Below are positions 53,107-62,616 of a stretch of DNA of 64,000 nt, one piece after another. The position numbers were made by a program, and so were the translations under genes. The stretch spans positions 138,648 to 202,647 of the forward strand of contig NZ_JFCQ01000028.1 in the NCBI RefSeq assembly GCF_000738265.1. The letters run 5' to 3'. Below the pieces are notes generated by a model. It searched no databases, was not told where the DNA came from, and worked only from the letters and a program-made list of their open reading frames with translations. Position 1 is the stretch's first letter, and each line of letters opens with the position of its first letter. The DNA is from Corynebacterium jeikeium (GTDB taxonomy: Bacteria; Actinomycetota; Actinomycetes; Mycobacteriales; Mycobacteriaceae).

Positions 53107-55797
53107 TCAGAACCAGGTTCGAGGGCGGATCCGGTTGGCCATGTCCACCAAGTGATACCTGTGGCGGGCGAAAGGAGCCTGGCGAGCCAGCTGGCGCAGG
53201 CTCGCTTCAAGGCCGGAGCGTAGTCCGCGCTCGGTAAATTGCACGTCAAAAAGTGGCGCTGACGCGGCTCGACGTCTCGCTTTACCGGAGCCGCTGGAGC
53301 CGCCGGGGCCGCCGGAGCCGCTTGAGCCGTCTGGGGCTTTAGAGGCGCCAGTCCTGGAGGACGCGCCGGAGGACGCGCTGGACGACGCGCTGGAGGACGC
53401 GCCGGAGGACCCGCTGGAAGATGTACTGGGGCTGGGAAGGCTGTCCGGAGCTTTGGATCCGTAAGTGCCGGAAGATGCGTTGAAGTCGCCAGCCGGGCCG
53501 CCGCCGACCACGCCGCCGCCAGCCACACCGCCGCCGACCACACCAGCGCCATCATCCGGCACGTCGCCCACACCCCGCAGCCACGTCAGCCCTGCACTTA
53601 GCACGGCTATCCGAACCTGCGACAGCCGCGGCTCGTTAGTTGGCAGGGTTTCCAAACGCCTAGCCGCACGGCGGATGCGGGATTCGGTGAGGCGGTTGGC
53701 GTCAGAAATAAGCAACAGAATAGAAGTCAACCGCGCCAAACGATTATGCCGCGACGACTGCGGCAGCCGATCCAACGCCGCGACGGCCGAATCGACCATG
53801 CCCTCCGCGTGCAGCTGTCTGGCCAGGCCAAACGCGCTCGAAACGGTGGAAGGGTTCGTGGCCCACACTAACCCGTACAAGCGCATGGCGTGGAAACGCA
53901 GGCTGATGGGATCCTGCGTGATGTGTTCCCAGCCCGGAATGCCCGTGTAATCCTTCACCGGCACCCGCTGCGCATAAGCCAGGGAAGAGGCCGCGCGGGC
54001 GATGTGTTCGCTCAGCAGCTTCGTGGAGTTCACGCCCTGCTGCTGCAACAACAGCTCATCCGTCGCAGCCAAGGCCAGCTTCGGCGCAGGCTCGCCGGGA
54101 AGAATGTACAGCACCCGGTTGAAGAACTTCTGCGCCTCCGCAAACTTCCCCGTCAGCAGCGCAGCAACCCCAGAGTGCCACTGGAAGCGCCAGTCGTTCT
54201 CCAGCCGCGGCTTCAGCTCGGCCAGCAGATCCTGCGCCTCGCGGGTACGCCCCACGTCCAGCAGCGCACGCACCATCGTCAGAGGAATCTCCACGGAATG
54301 CTTCAACTCCGGCTGGGCATAGGCCGCGCGCAGGGTATCCAGCAGGTCGCCGGCCTCGGTAAAGCTGGTGGCGGACAGCAGCCCATAGCCCGGATCCTTC
54401 GAATCGGCCAGCGGGGTCGGCAACGCGCTGACGACCTCGGGGACGGAAACCTCCGCGGACCTCACCACACCGTCGACTAGCTGGTCGGTGCGGAACACAA
54501 TGTGCTTCGTGCCGAAGGTACTGCGCTGCGCGGTGAAGCGAGTGTTCAGGTGCGGGTAGTGGCGGCCGTCGCGGATGGCCAGGATCTCCCGCAGCACACC
54601 GATCAGCTGGTTTGCCATCGCAGTGGCGGAGCCAAAGCGTGCGTCCGGGTTCTCATCTGTCGCGCGCAACAGCAGCCGGTACAGGGAAAGGTATTCGCGG
54701 AACAGCGGCACTTCGTCCGGGGAAGGCAGCTGCGACGAATACACGCCGTCGACCACCGGCAAATTCACAATCAGCGCGGCCAGTGTGCGACCGACGGTGT
54801 AGATATCGCTGGCGACGGTCGGCCCGGTCTTCGCGATCTCGGGGGCCTGGAAGCCCTTCGTGCCGAAGATGTGCCCGAACGCGCCGATGCCCGTCACCGC
54901 GCCCAGGTCGATCAACTTCACCTGGTCTTCGGTGATCAGGATGTTGTCTGGCTTTAGGTCGTTGTACACCACTCCACGGGAGTGCAGGTAGTCCAGTGCA
55001 GGCAGGATCTCTAGGATGTAGCCGATCGCCACGTCCGGCTCCAGCAGCCCGGAAGCCAGCTTGCGCCGCTGGGCGCGCAGCGACGGGCCGCCGACGTACT
55101 CCATCACGATGAACCCACCGGGCGAGCGCGGATCGTCGATGAAGTTGAAGATCTTCACGATGCCGGGGTGCGTAATGTCCGCCAGGAATGCCCGCTCTGA
55201 TTCGGCGACGGCGCGTTCCTGTTCGTTCTTCGTGGCCATCATGCCTTTGAGCACCACGTAGCGGTCGGCGACGTTGTGGTCGACCGCGATGTACACCCAC
55301 CCCAGGCCGCCGTGTGCGATGGGGCCCAGAATCTCGTATTGGCCTGCGATGATGTCGCCTGCTTTCAACGTCGGCGGGGCAGTGCCCTTTTCAATCGCCG
55401 CGGTGGGGTCGATCACCGCGTCTTCGGGGTCCGTCGGGGCGATGAAAGGCAGCTGCACCATGCCGTCGGCCACGGACGCGCCGGAGCGGTGCGTGCCACG
55501 CCTCTTGCGGAATGTCGATAGCGCCTCAATCCGGGAGCGTTCGCCCGAGTCCACGGCGCTGGCCGGGGATCCCGCGCCCACGGGGGCGGTGTTGCGTACG
55601 GTCTCATCGGTGTCTTCGTCGGCATCGTCGTCGGCGAAGGGGTCGAAGATTACAGCCTCGGTGCTCTCGTCGGTGTCCTCGTCGGCGAAGGGGTCGAAGG
55701 GTACCGCCTCGGTGTGCACTTCGGGCTCGCTAACGCCCTCGCCCTCTGCACTATCGCTCACGCCCCCGCGCGGCTGCTCGACATCGTGCTGCGTCAT
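53107..55797 (-). CDS. pknG: Serine/threonine protein kinase PknG
   Basis: An 896-residue soluble kinase. The kinase domain (about residues 150–400) shows IAHGGLGWVYIAVD, VVLKG (Lys), YNDLKPDNILITEDQVKLIDLGAV and GTKGFQAPE, a close PknG match, then TPR-like helices (LTMVRALLDVGRTREAQDLL). No CxxC rubredoxin motif precedes the kinase, as in C. glutamicum and unlike mycobacteria. The N-terminus repeats DPFADEDTDE and DPFADDDADE, which are acidic Thr-containing segments such as FHA domains recognise. A long Ser/Gly/Ala-rich insertion (~residues 770–865) splits the C-terminal part. In C. glutamicum it phosphorylates OdhI to control 2-oxoglutarate dehydrogenase. ATG overlaps the glnH stop. Confidence 0.94.
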   Translation of the reverse strand: MTQHDVEQPRGGVSDSAEGEGVSEPEVHTEAVPFDPFADEDTDESTEAVIFDPFADDDADEDTDETVRNTAPVGAGSPASAVDSGERSRIEALSTFRKRRGTHRSGASVADGMVQLPFIAPTDPEDAVIDPTAAIEKGTAPPTLKAGDIIAGQYEILGPIAHGGLGWVYIAVDHNVADRYVVLKGMMATKNEQERAVAESERAFLADITHPGIVKIFNFIDDPRSPGGFIVMEYVGGPSLRAQRRKLASGLLEPDVAIGYILEILPALDYLHSRGVVYNDLKPDNILITEDQVKLIDLGAVTGIGAFGHIFGTKGFQAPEIAKTGPTVASDIYTVGRTLAALIVNLPVVDGVYSSQLPSPDEVPLFREYLSLYRLLLRATDENPDARFGSATAMANQLIGVLREILAIRDGRHYPHLNTRFTAQRSTFGTKHIVFRTDQLVDGVVRSAEVSVPEVVSALPTPLADSKDPGYGLLSATSFTEAGDLLDTLRAAYAQPELKHSVEIPLTMVRALLDVGRTREAQDLLAELKPRLENDWRFQWHSGVAALLTGKFAEAQKFFNRVLYILPGEPAPKLALAATDELLLQQQGVNSTKLLSEHIARAASSLAYAQRVPVKDYTGIPGWEHITQDPISLRFHAMRLYGLVWATNPSTVSSAFGLARQLHAEGMVDSAVAALDRLPQSSRHNRLARLTSILLLISDANRLTESRIRRAARRLETLPTNEPRLSQVRIAVLSAGLTWLRGVGDVPDDGAGVVGGGVAGGGVVGGGPAGDFNASSGTYGSKAPDSLPSPSTSSSGSSGASSSASSSASSGASSRTGASKAPDGSSGSGGPGGSSGSGKARRRAASAPLFDVQFTERGLRSGLEASLRQLARQAPFARHRYHLVDMANRIRPRTWF

Positions 55798-56936
55798 TGT
55801 TCCTCCACCGCCTTTCGCCTTAACTTGTTGAGTTCCTTCGATGCTTCTTCGTCGCGGTACTTTAACGGTAGTGGTGACGCCGGCCCCAGGTAGTCCGCCA
55901 GCCACGTGTCATACAGGTCTTGCCACGTTCCGTCGCGCCGAATCCTCTCGAGCGTGGAGTTCACCTGCATCACCAGGCCTGTTGTCTTTCGAGGGAATCC
56001 CGGGGGTGCGATGGCCACCGCGTAGTGGTTCGTATTCGAGGTTTCGGCCACCAGAGCGGTGTAGGGATCCTGGGCCTTCAGGCCGGTGAGGATGGCGTCA
56101 TCCGTATAGATAGCGTCGGTCTGGAAGCGCTGCATGGCCATGAGGCAATCAGTCCATGCCTGGGCCAGCAGCAGCCTCCCCACGTCGTATTGCTTGATCC
56201 GCACGGCGGAGGTCGAGTCGCGCGTCACGCACACAGTCTTGTCGTGCAGCTGGTCGAAGCTTTCGATCTTGGAATCGCTCAGCACCAGCAGGCGCGAATG
56301 AACCTGCAGGTAAGGAATGGAAAACTCGACCTTCGACTGGCGCGAGCGGGTGGGGGACATCGTCCGCACGACGATATCTACGTCCCCGCTCCGTAGCGCT
56401 TCCGCGCGCTCGCGGCTCTCCACGTAGCGGAACTCGATCCTGTTGGGGTCGCCGAAGATATCCCTGGCGATCTCCCGCGCCAAGTCCACCTCGAAGCCCG
56501 CGACGTCACCCGTGACGGGGTCGCGGAATCCCAGCCGGTTCAGCGATTGGGCTACGCCCACGATCAGACGACCCCGGCGGAAAATCTCCGGCACGCGTTC
56601 CTTCGGCTTGCGGGTATCCGGCTTGATAGAGCCATAGGGTTCTTCACTGCCTGTGTTGTCGATGGCTGGGTTCATATCCGCTGCGGCGTCCGCATCGCCC
56701 GGTACATCGGCAGAATCGGCGTAGGACGCGCCGTAGGGCAGGTCTTCGTTGGCGTTGTGCTTAGCGTTCGGCCATTCGGGCAGGGTGGGGTTATCCATGG
56801 CGCAGGCCGTGGTTGCGGCAAGCGCGGCGGCAGAAAGGGTTGCTGCGATCGGCTTCAACAAAGCGGGCCACCAGCGCTGAATCCGCGGACTGTGTGGATT
56901 GCGTGAACGTAAAGTGCGTGAGTGCTGCTGTGCCAT
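55794..56936 (-). CDS. glnH: GlnH, amino-acid-binding lipoprotein of the PknG pathway
   Basis: A 380-residue exported solute-binding protein of family 3. The N-terminus has a long basic region, a hydrophobic stretch (PIAATLSAAALAATTAC) and a lipobox Cys. The binding fold is visible in GRLIVGVAQSLNRLGFRDPVTGDVAGFEVDLAREIA and DAIYTDDAILTGL. With GlnX it senses aspartate/glutamate outside the cell and passes the signal to PknG. No permease of its own is present. ATG 56936 overlaps the glnX stop (TAATG) and its own stop overlaps pknG (ATGA), so the three are tightly coupled. Confidence 0.93.
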   Translation of the reverse strand: MAQQHSRTLRSRNPHSPRIQRWWPALLKPIAATLSAAALAATTACAMDNPTLPEWPNAKHNANEDLPYGASYADSADVPGDADAAADMNPAIDNTGSEEPYGSIKPDTRKPKERVPEIFRRGRLIVGVAQSLNRLGFRDPVTGDVAGFEVDLAREIARDIFGDPNRIEFRYVESRERAEALRSGDVDIVVRTMSPTRSRQSKVEFSIPYLQVHSRLLVLSDSKIESFDQLHDKTVCVTRDSTSAVRIKQYDVGRLLLAQAWTDCLMAMQRFQTDAIYTDDAILTGLKAQDPYTALVAETSNTNHYAVAIAPPGFPRKTTGLVMQVNSTLERIRRDGTWQDLYDTWLADYLGPASPLPLKYRDEEASKELNKLRRKAVEEQ

Positions 56937-58354
56937 TAGAGGAACTCCTGCAGTCGGGGTCGCGTGCCGCCGATGACACACAGGGCCGACAGGACCGTCA
57001 GCGCCAGAACCAAGTTCGTCACGCGGCCAGCGGCGCTGCGGCTTTCGACCAGAATATCGCGCAGCTCGGCGCGGATGCTGCTGATGAGTTCCTGCATTTC
57101 ATCGTCCACGATCCTGTAGTCCGACGTGTCCTCGCCGGGGTCACCCGGCCCGCGGCCGTCCTGGATGCCCTTGCCATTCGGGTCTTTCTTCACCTTCGTA
57201 TCCAGCGCGGCCGCCAGCGCTTCGGTGTAGCGGCCGTTCTGCAGTTCAGAAACCATGCGCGCGTGCGATTCGTCCCACGAGCGCAGGGCTTCGCGCGCCG
57301 TATCGATGCGCTCCGGGTGGCTCACTTGCTTGCGCAGTGCCTCCAGCTTCGAATCGATGTCGGCCATGGAATCAGAGAACTTCTGCTGGCGATCCTTGCC
57401 GTAGTCACGCTGAATCAGCCCCAACGCTTCCTGTGTGCGCGATTGTTGCACCGAGATGCGCACTGCGGTGAGCTGCTCCAGCGGTCGCACGGTGCCTTGC
57501 ACGTTTTGGTTACCCGCGTGCCACGTCAGGGCTGCGCTTGTGGACGCCCACACGAGTGCAAACAACATAAGTCCGGTGGCCGCTACATATCCGATGTTGA
57601 GCCGCCTGTTGGTCAGTGCTGCGAGCCAGAATTGCGCGATGACCAGCATGATGATCGCCGCCACAATTCCGGAGAGGGGGAACCAGAGGGGAGCAGATAG
57701 CTTCGCCTGCTGGGCGGAGACTTCCTCCGAAGTCCTGGAATATAGCTCCCGGGCAGCGGGCAGCATCGTGTTCTGCATCAGGGTGGAAGCCTGAGTCAGA
57801 TAGGAAGCGCCGACGGGGTTGCGCAGGCGGTCGTGCGTCTGCGCTTTGGACATCAGCTGGAGGTAATCCGGCAGAGAGTTCTGAATCTGCAGCACCAGTG
57901 CCATCTCGCGCGACTCAATGTCATCGATGCCACTGGTGGCGCGGATGATAGCTGACGAGGCGCTGGTCATGGCCGCGTCGTAATCCTTCGTGGCCGTATC
58001 GCTGGTGGACTTGCGCAGGAAGCTGGTGGTGGCCACGGAATCCGCCACGGACAGTGAGTTAAAAAGCTCCTGTGCTGCGTCCGACAGGGGTTCGGTACGG
58101 GTGACGAGGGTATTTAGCTGCGACTGGCGATTTTCTGAGCTGTAGACCATCGCGCCGCCGGCGGCGAGGATAGCCAAGACCAGAATGGTGGAGATGATGC
58201 TGAGAAGACCAGGGGATGTCCTGGCAAATCTCAGGAACCTGCGTGGCGCTTCCAGCGCCGGATTCATCAGTCCCCTAAACGACCGCCCACGACCGGTGGG
58301 GTGCTCGTCGCTGTCCATCCACCGGTCTGCCTCGAACGCAGTCACTGGGGGCAT
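56936..58354 (-). CDS. glnX: GlnX, membrane protein of the PknG pathway
   Basis: A 472-residue membrane protein with helices near residues 47–70, 230–250, 260–280 and 440–460, and two extracytoplasmic helical regions (for example LSDAAQELFNSLSVADSVATTSFLR). The layout resembles sensor-kinase-like periplasmic four-helix bundles without a kinase. It links GlnH outside to PknG inside. Start at ATG 58354; GTG 58360 is an alternative. First gene of glnX-glnH-pknG. It is divergent from the ABC exporter. Confidence 0.9.
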   Translation of the reverse strand: MPPVTAFEADRWMDSDEHPTGRGRSFRGLMNPALEAPRRFLRFARTSPGLLSIISTILVLAILAAGGAMVYSSENRQSQLNTLVTRTEPLSDAAQELFNSLSVADSVATTSFLRKSTSDTATKDYDAAMTSASSAIIRATSGIDDIESREMALVLQIQNSLPDYLQLMSKAQTHDRLRNPVGASYLTQASTLMQNTMLPAARELYSRTSEEVSAQQAKLSAPLWFPLSGIVAAIIMLVIAQFWLAALTNRRLNIGYVAATGLMLFALVWASTSAALTWHAGNQNVQGTVRPLEQLTAVRISVQQSRTQEALGLIQRDYGKDRQQKFSDSMADIDSKLEALRKQVSHPERIDTAREALRSWDESHARMVSELQNGRYTEALAAALDTKVKKDPNGKGIQDGRGPGDPGEDTSDYRIVDDEMQELISSIRAELRDILVESRSAAGRVTNLVLALTVLSALCVIGGTRPRLQEFL

Positions 58355-58425
58355 AAGCACAAAGTATATACACCCTAAGTAATTTCGCGTCTACAAAGTC
58401 GACTTAGTGTGGCACACTGGAACGC

Positions 58426-59520
58426 ATGATTACGGTCAGTTCCCTTACCAAAGCCTATAAAGGCACTACGGTAGTCGATGATTTGAACTTTGAGGTCACC
58501 CCCGGAATAGTTACCGGGTTCTTAGGACCCAACGGTGCCGGCAAGTCTACGACGATGCGAATGATCGTCGGTTTGGATGAGCCGACGAAGGGCACTGCCC
58601 GAATCGACGGCAAGGCATACGCCGAATACAAGCATCCGCTGTCCAAGGTGGGCACCCTGCTGGACGCGAAGTGGGTGCACCCCAACCGCAGCGCGGCTTC
58701 GCACCTGCGCTGGGTCGCCGCGGCGAACGGCATCTCCAAGAAACGCGTGGATGAGGTCTTGGGCATCGTGGGCCTCAGCGACGTTGCCGGTCGCAAGGCT
58801 GGAAAGTTCTCTCTGGGCATGGGGCAGCGCCTCGGCCTGGCGTGCGCCCTGCTGGGCGACCCGGAGGTCCTGATCCTCGACGAGCCGGTCAACGGCCTGG
58901 ACCCGGAGGGCATCCGCTGGGTTCGCGACTTCGTCCGGGCGCTGGCCCGTGAGGGTCGCACTGTGCTGATCAGTTCGCACCTGCTCAGCGAGATGGCGCA
59001 GACCGCCGACCACCTGATTGTCATCGGCAAGGGCCGGCTGGTGGCCAACCAGAGCACCCACGAGTTCATCAAGTCGACCTCCGAGGTAGCCACCGTCGTC
59101 CGAACTGACCACGTTGATGAGATGAAGGCAGCCCTGATGGAGGAGCAGGTGCGCTTCGAAGAGGGCAAGGACCTGGACGGTCGCACGACACTCACCATTC
59201 CGCAGCAGGAAAGCGACTGGGTGGGCGCCCTGGCCTACAGCTATGGGCTGCGCCTGCGTGAGCTATCTGAGAAGCGCCCGAGTCTGGAGGACGCATACCT
59301 GCGTATGACGCAAGAGCACGTGGAGTACCACGCGAACGTCGAGGCGGCTCAAGCCCCAGAGGCAGCTCAAGCTCCAGAGGCGGAATCCACGGCGGGGCGT
59401 CACCAAGAAAAGGCCGAGGAAAGCAGCAAGGCCGACGAAACCAACAAGGCCGAAGAGAGCAGCAAGGCCGACGAGGCAACCGGCAACGCCGTGCGCCTGC
59501 AGAAAGAAGGGGACAAGTAA
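58426..59520 (+). CDS. ABC transporter ATP-binding protein
   Basis: ATPase subunit of an ABC-2 type exporter, 364 residues. Walker A is GPNGAGKST near residue 32, the signature region FSLGMGQRLGLA, Walker B LILDEPVNGLDP and the H-loop SSHLLSEM. The last ~70 residues form a hydrophilic tail built from in-frame repeats (AAQAPE, SSKADE, TNKAEE). Stop and start of the permease overlap by one base (TAATG). Substrate unknown; drug or peptide export is typical of such pairs. Confidence 0.93.
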   Translation: MITVSSLTKAYKGTTVVDDLNFEVTPGIVTGFLGPNGAGKSTTMRMIVGLDEPTKGTARIDGKAYAEYKHPLSKVGTLLDAKWVHPNRSAASHLRWVAAANGISKKRVDEVLGIVGLSDVAGRKAGKFSLGMGQRLGLACALLGDPEVLILDEPVNGLDPEGIRWVRDFVRALAREGRTVLISSHLLSEMAQTADHLIVIGKGRLVANQSTHEFIKSTSEVATVVRTDHVDEMKAALMEEQVRFEEGKDLDGRTTLTIPQQESDWVGALAYSYGLRLRELSEKRPSLEDAYLRMTQEHVEYHANVEAAQAPEAAQAPEAESTAGRHQEKAEESSKADETNKAEESSKADEATGNAVRLQKEGDK

Positions 59521-60332
59521 TGGTGAACCTGATCCAGTCGGAATTGATAAAGATCCGCAGCACCAAGGCCCTGTGGTGGACCTCCGGGCTGATCCTGTTC
59601 TTCTCGCTAGGCTTCGCACTGCTGAACGGCGGCATGACCGGCTCGCTGCTGAGTAGCGCCGAGGCGCAGAAGGACCAGGAGCTGTACATGTCCGTCGCCA
59701 GCTCCATTAACGCTGGCATGGGCCTCAACGGCTTCCTGACCTTCGGCATGATGATCGTGATGATCCAGTCCGTCATGATGGTGACTACCGAATACGGTTC
59801 GAACACCAGCAAGACCACCCTGCTGGCCACCCCGACGCGTTGGCAGGTGCCGATCGCGAAGTTCCTGGTCTATGGGCTGATTGCCTCGATCCTGGCGTTT
59901 ATTTCCAACGTCGTCGGCACGATCCTGGCGCGCTGGTCGCTGGGGTGGAAGCTGGAGGACGAGGAGCTGCTGAGCAAGGCCGGCCTCGGCGCCGACGGCC
60001 TATGGGGGCAGATCTGGCGCACCGAGGTCTTCCTGCTGCTGACCATCGCCGCCGCCATCGGCGTGGGTTACCTGGTGCGCAACACCGCAGGTGGCATTGC
60101 CGCCCTGCTGCTGTGGAACCTGGTTATCGAGGGCACGCTGGTGCAGCTGGTGCCGAAGGTCCGCGACTGGCTGCCGCCGTACATGCCTTTCACGAACGCC
60201 GACGCGTTCACCGGCATGCACGACCTGGAGGATGCGCCGTGGGGTCAGACCGGCTCGATCCTTTACTTCGCCGCGTGGTGTGTGGTGCTCTTCGTGGCTG
60301 GACTGATCATGCTAAGGAAGCGCGACGCTTAA
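59520..60332 (+). CDS. ABC-2 type permease subunit
   Basis: A 270-residue permease with about six transmembrane segments: ALWWTSGLILFFSLGFALL, FLTFGMMIVMIQSVMMVT, FLVYGLIASILAFISNVVGTI, VFLLLTIAAAIGVGYLV, GGIAALLLWNLVIEG and ILYFAAWCVVLFVAGLIML. It pairs with the ATPase just upstream to form a dimeric exporter. A strong terminator follows the stop. Confidence 0.9.
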   Translation: MVNLIQSELIKIRSTKALWWTSGLILFFSLGFALLNGGMTGSLLSSAEAQKDQELYMSVASSINAGMGLNGFLTFGMMIVMIQSVMMVTTEYGSNTSKTTLLATPTRWQVPIAKFLVYGLIASILAFISNVVGTILARWSLGWKLEDEELLSKAGLGADGLWGQIWRTEVFLLLTIAAAIGVGYLVRNTAGGIAALLLWNLVIEGTLVQLVPKVRDWLPPYMPFTNADAFTGMHDLEDAPWGQTGSILYFAAWCVVLFVAGLIMLRKRDA

Positions 60333-60358
60333 AGGCGTTCTATTTAGGACGCCCCTTC

Positions 60359-60393
60359 GCCCCACCGGCTATCACGCGCCAGGTGGGGCTTTC
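60359..60393 (+). terminator. Intrinsic terminator after the ABC exporter
   Basis: GCCCCACC (60359–60366) pairs with GGTGGGGC (60382–60389), followed by TTTC. It is 27 bp past the permease stop and may also serve the convergent MarR gene. A smaller GGCGTTC/GACGCC hairpin lies just before it. Confidence 0.7.
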
Positions 60394-60422
60394 GCATGTC
60401 GGGCTAAGCCGGCTTGCACTGA

Positions 60423-60965
60423 TTAGTCTGGCTTGCGCTGTAGATCGTCGACGAGAGATTCCGCGGCCAGGGAAAGATTGCGCAGCGCGGGCACGCCACG
60501 GCGCAGCTTTGCGATGTCGCGCGCGTCCATGCGGTCGGTGGCCTTAGTGATGATCAGCGCCCACTCGTCGGTGATGGAGTTCATCATGTCCACGCCCTCG
60601 TCGGTGAGGTAAAGATCCTGGGCGCGCTTGTCCTCCGGGTTGGCCTGGCGGCGTACCAGACCGGAGTTGATAAGGCGCCGGACAGTGGCCGATACGTTCG
60701 AGGCGCGGAGGAAGCGCAGTCGGGCAACGTCGGAAACGCCGCAGCCCGGATGCTGGGAAATGAACTGCAGCACCTCGATCTCCGACTGGGAGATCTCCAG
60801 TGACTGGTTCGGGCGCTCCATCAACCGGCGCGTGGCAGAAAGAAAGTCATACACTGCGGTGGCGATCTCGGCGACGTCGATCTCCGGCAGTATCTCGGGT
60901 GCCTTGCGCCCGCGTACCTGTGGCTGGGAAGGCGTTTGTGGCGGCTTCTGGGGTGACGGGGTCAT
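60423..60965 (-). CDS. MarR-family transcriptional regulator
   Basis: A 180-residue winged-helix regulator. ISQSEIEVLQFISQHPGCGVSDVA and LRASNVSATVRRLINSGLVRRQANPEDKRAQDLYLTDEG cover the DNA-binding helix and wing. The Pro/Gln-rich first 25 residues are an extension. It is convergent with the ABC exporter, which it may regulate, and lies downstream of the cls operon on the same strand with a 136-bp gap that probably holds its own promoter. Confidence 0.9.
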   Translation of the reverse strand: MTPSPQKPPQTPSQPQVRGRKAPEILPEIDVAEIATAVYDFLSATRRLMERPNQSLEISQSEIEVLQFISQHPGCGVSDVARLRFLRASNVSATVRRLINSGLVRRQANPEDKRAQDLYLTDEGVDMMNSITDEWALIITKATDRMDARDIAKLRRGVPALRNLSLAAESLVDDLQRKPD

Positions 60966-61101
60966 CGGCGAAACTTTCTTTTGGCGTTTTAGCGTTCGTT
61001 CATTAATAACTTGTGAAACACCCTATATGACGCTGATCCCACTATTGCCTGATTTGCCAATAAAGGGAACGCCGAACGCTATTGTGGCGCGCTATTCGCC
61101 G

Positions 61102-62613
61102 CTACTGCAGCGCGCTGGTGAGCCGCGCGACGTTATCCACGTACTGCTTGTACAGCGGCCGGGTGCTCCACTGCTCTTCGGTGAGCAGCGCCGAACGCTC
61201 CTTGTAGTCGTCCGTCAGCGCACGTAGTGCGTTCAAAAGCTCGCCCTTGCCGACCATCAGTGAAATCTCGTAGTTCAGGCCGAAGCTGCGCATGTCCATG
61301 TTGGAGCTACCCATCACTGCCACCTCGCCATCGGCGATGGCGAACTTGGAGTGCAGCACCTTTGGGTAGGGGTACAGGTACATGTGCACCCCGGCCTTCA
61401 GTAGCTCCGAGTAGTAGGAGGCCTGCGCGTGCCCCACCATCGGCTGATCCGACTTCTCGGAGACGTAGAGCTCCACCCGCACGCCGCGGTAGCAGGCGGT
61501 CGTCACGGCCTCCATGAGGGACTCGTCGGGGATGAAGTACGGGCTGATCAGCTTGAGCGTGTGCTTGGCGTGGTGTGCGATAGAGGTGAACAGCCGCAGG
61601 TTCGGCTCTGTGGTGAATCCCGGCCCGGAGGGCACGATCTGCATGATGTCCGCGCCCGTGTCCTGGTCGTGCGTATGCAGCCATTCCTTGGCATCCGTGG
61701 GGTTGATCAGGTCCAGTTCCTCGTTGGTTTCGGTGTACCAGTCCACGGCGAACACCGAGTTGATGGTGCTGACGATCGGCCCGGTGAGTTCCGCCATCAC
61801 GTCCACCCATTCGCGGCCGATCTTGTGGTTCCTCGGTTTCTGGTACGGGGCCTCGATCATGTTTTGCGAGCCGATGAAAGCCACCCGCCCGTCCACGACC
61901 ACTAGCTTGCGGTGGTTGCGCAGGTCGGGGCGGCGGAAGCGCCACTTGAAAGGTTGCAGCGGCAGCATGACCTGCCAGTCCACGCCCATGGCCTTCAACC
62001 TCTTGCCCAGCTTCTTGTTGCCCTTGTACTTGTGCGCGCCGATGTGATCCCACAGCACGCGCACCGTCACGCCGCGCTGTGCGGCGCGCCCCAGCGCCTC
62101 GAAGAAGGGCTCGGTCGTATCGTCCCAGGCCATGATGTAAATTTCGACGTTTACGTAGTCTTCGGCCGAGTCGATCGCACGGGTCATGGCGGCGATGGAT
62201 TCCTCGTAGTCCGAGTGCAGCGCCTGCATTGTCCCATCCACCGCCGGCAGCGCGGTGAGTTCGCGGTTGAGGCGCACCAGGGAGCGCAGTTCATCGCTCA
62301 GTTCGCTGCCCTCTGGCACGTCGGGCTCGTCGGAGCTCATGGTGCGGATCAGCTCGTTGGCCTGGTTCTGGATGCGGTGGCGGCGCCGGTTGATCGCTGG
62401 CGATCCCATCAGTAGGAATAGGAAGATGCCCAGGAAGGGAATGAGGAAGATGGCGAGCAGCCAGGCCATGGCGGACGTGGGGCGTCGTTCCTTAGGAACC
62501 CAGCCCAGGGCAAAGACCTTGAGCGTGTAGTCCAGAACGACCAGCGTGACCTGCCACCATTGCAGGTCGTCGGTGAACTCGCTGAAGATTCCAAACAGAT
62601 CGGGGAACGGCAT
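61102..62613 (-). CDS. cls: Cardiolipin synthase
   Basis: A 503-residue phospholipase-D superfamily enzyme making cardiolipin. Two N-terminal membrane segments (VTLVVLDYTLKVFALGW, MAWLLAIFLIPFLGIFLFLLMG) precede the two catalytic HxK motifs, NHRKLVVVDGRVAFIGSQNM and LHSKFAIADGEVAVMGSSNMDMRS, typical of bacterial Cls. It lies 3 bp downstream of xthA. A role in membrane composition. Confidence 0.94.
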   Translation of the reverse strand: MPFPDLFGIFSEFTDDLQWWQVTLVVLDYTLKVFALGWVPKERRPTSAMAWLLAIFLIPFLGIFLFLLMGSPAINRRRHRIQNQANELIRTMSSDEPDVPEGSELSDELRSLVRLNRELTALPAVDGTMQALHSDYEESIAAMTRAIDSAEDYVNVEIYIMAWDDTTEPFFEALGRAAQRGVTVRVLWDHIGAHKYKGNKKLGKRLKAMGVDWQVMLPLQPFKWRFRRPDLRNHRKLVVVDGRVAFIGSQNMIEAPYQKPRNHKIGREWVDVMAELTGPIVSTINSVFAVDWYTETNEELDLINPTDAKEWLHTHDQDTGADIMQIVPSGPGFTTEPNLRLFTSIAHHAKHTLKLISPYFIPDESLMEAVTTACYRGVRVELYVSEKSDQPMVGHAQASYYSELLKAGVHMYLYPYPKVLHSKFAIADGEVAVMGSSNMDMRSFGLNYEISLMVGKGELLNALRALTDDYKERSALLTEEQWSTRPLYKQYVDNVARLTSALQ

Positions 62614-62616
62614 GGC

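Noticed and set aside
60966..61020. Palindromic MarR operator around GTTCATTAATAAC
   Set aside because: The symmetry fails beyond the central six bases on checking.
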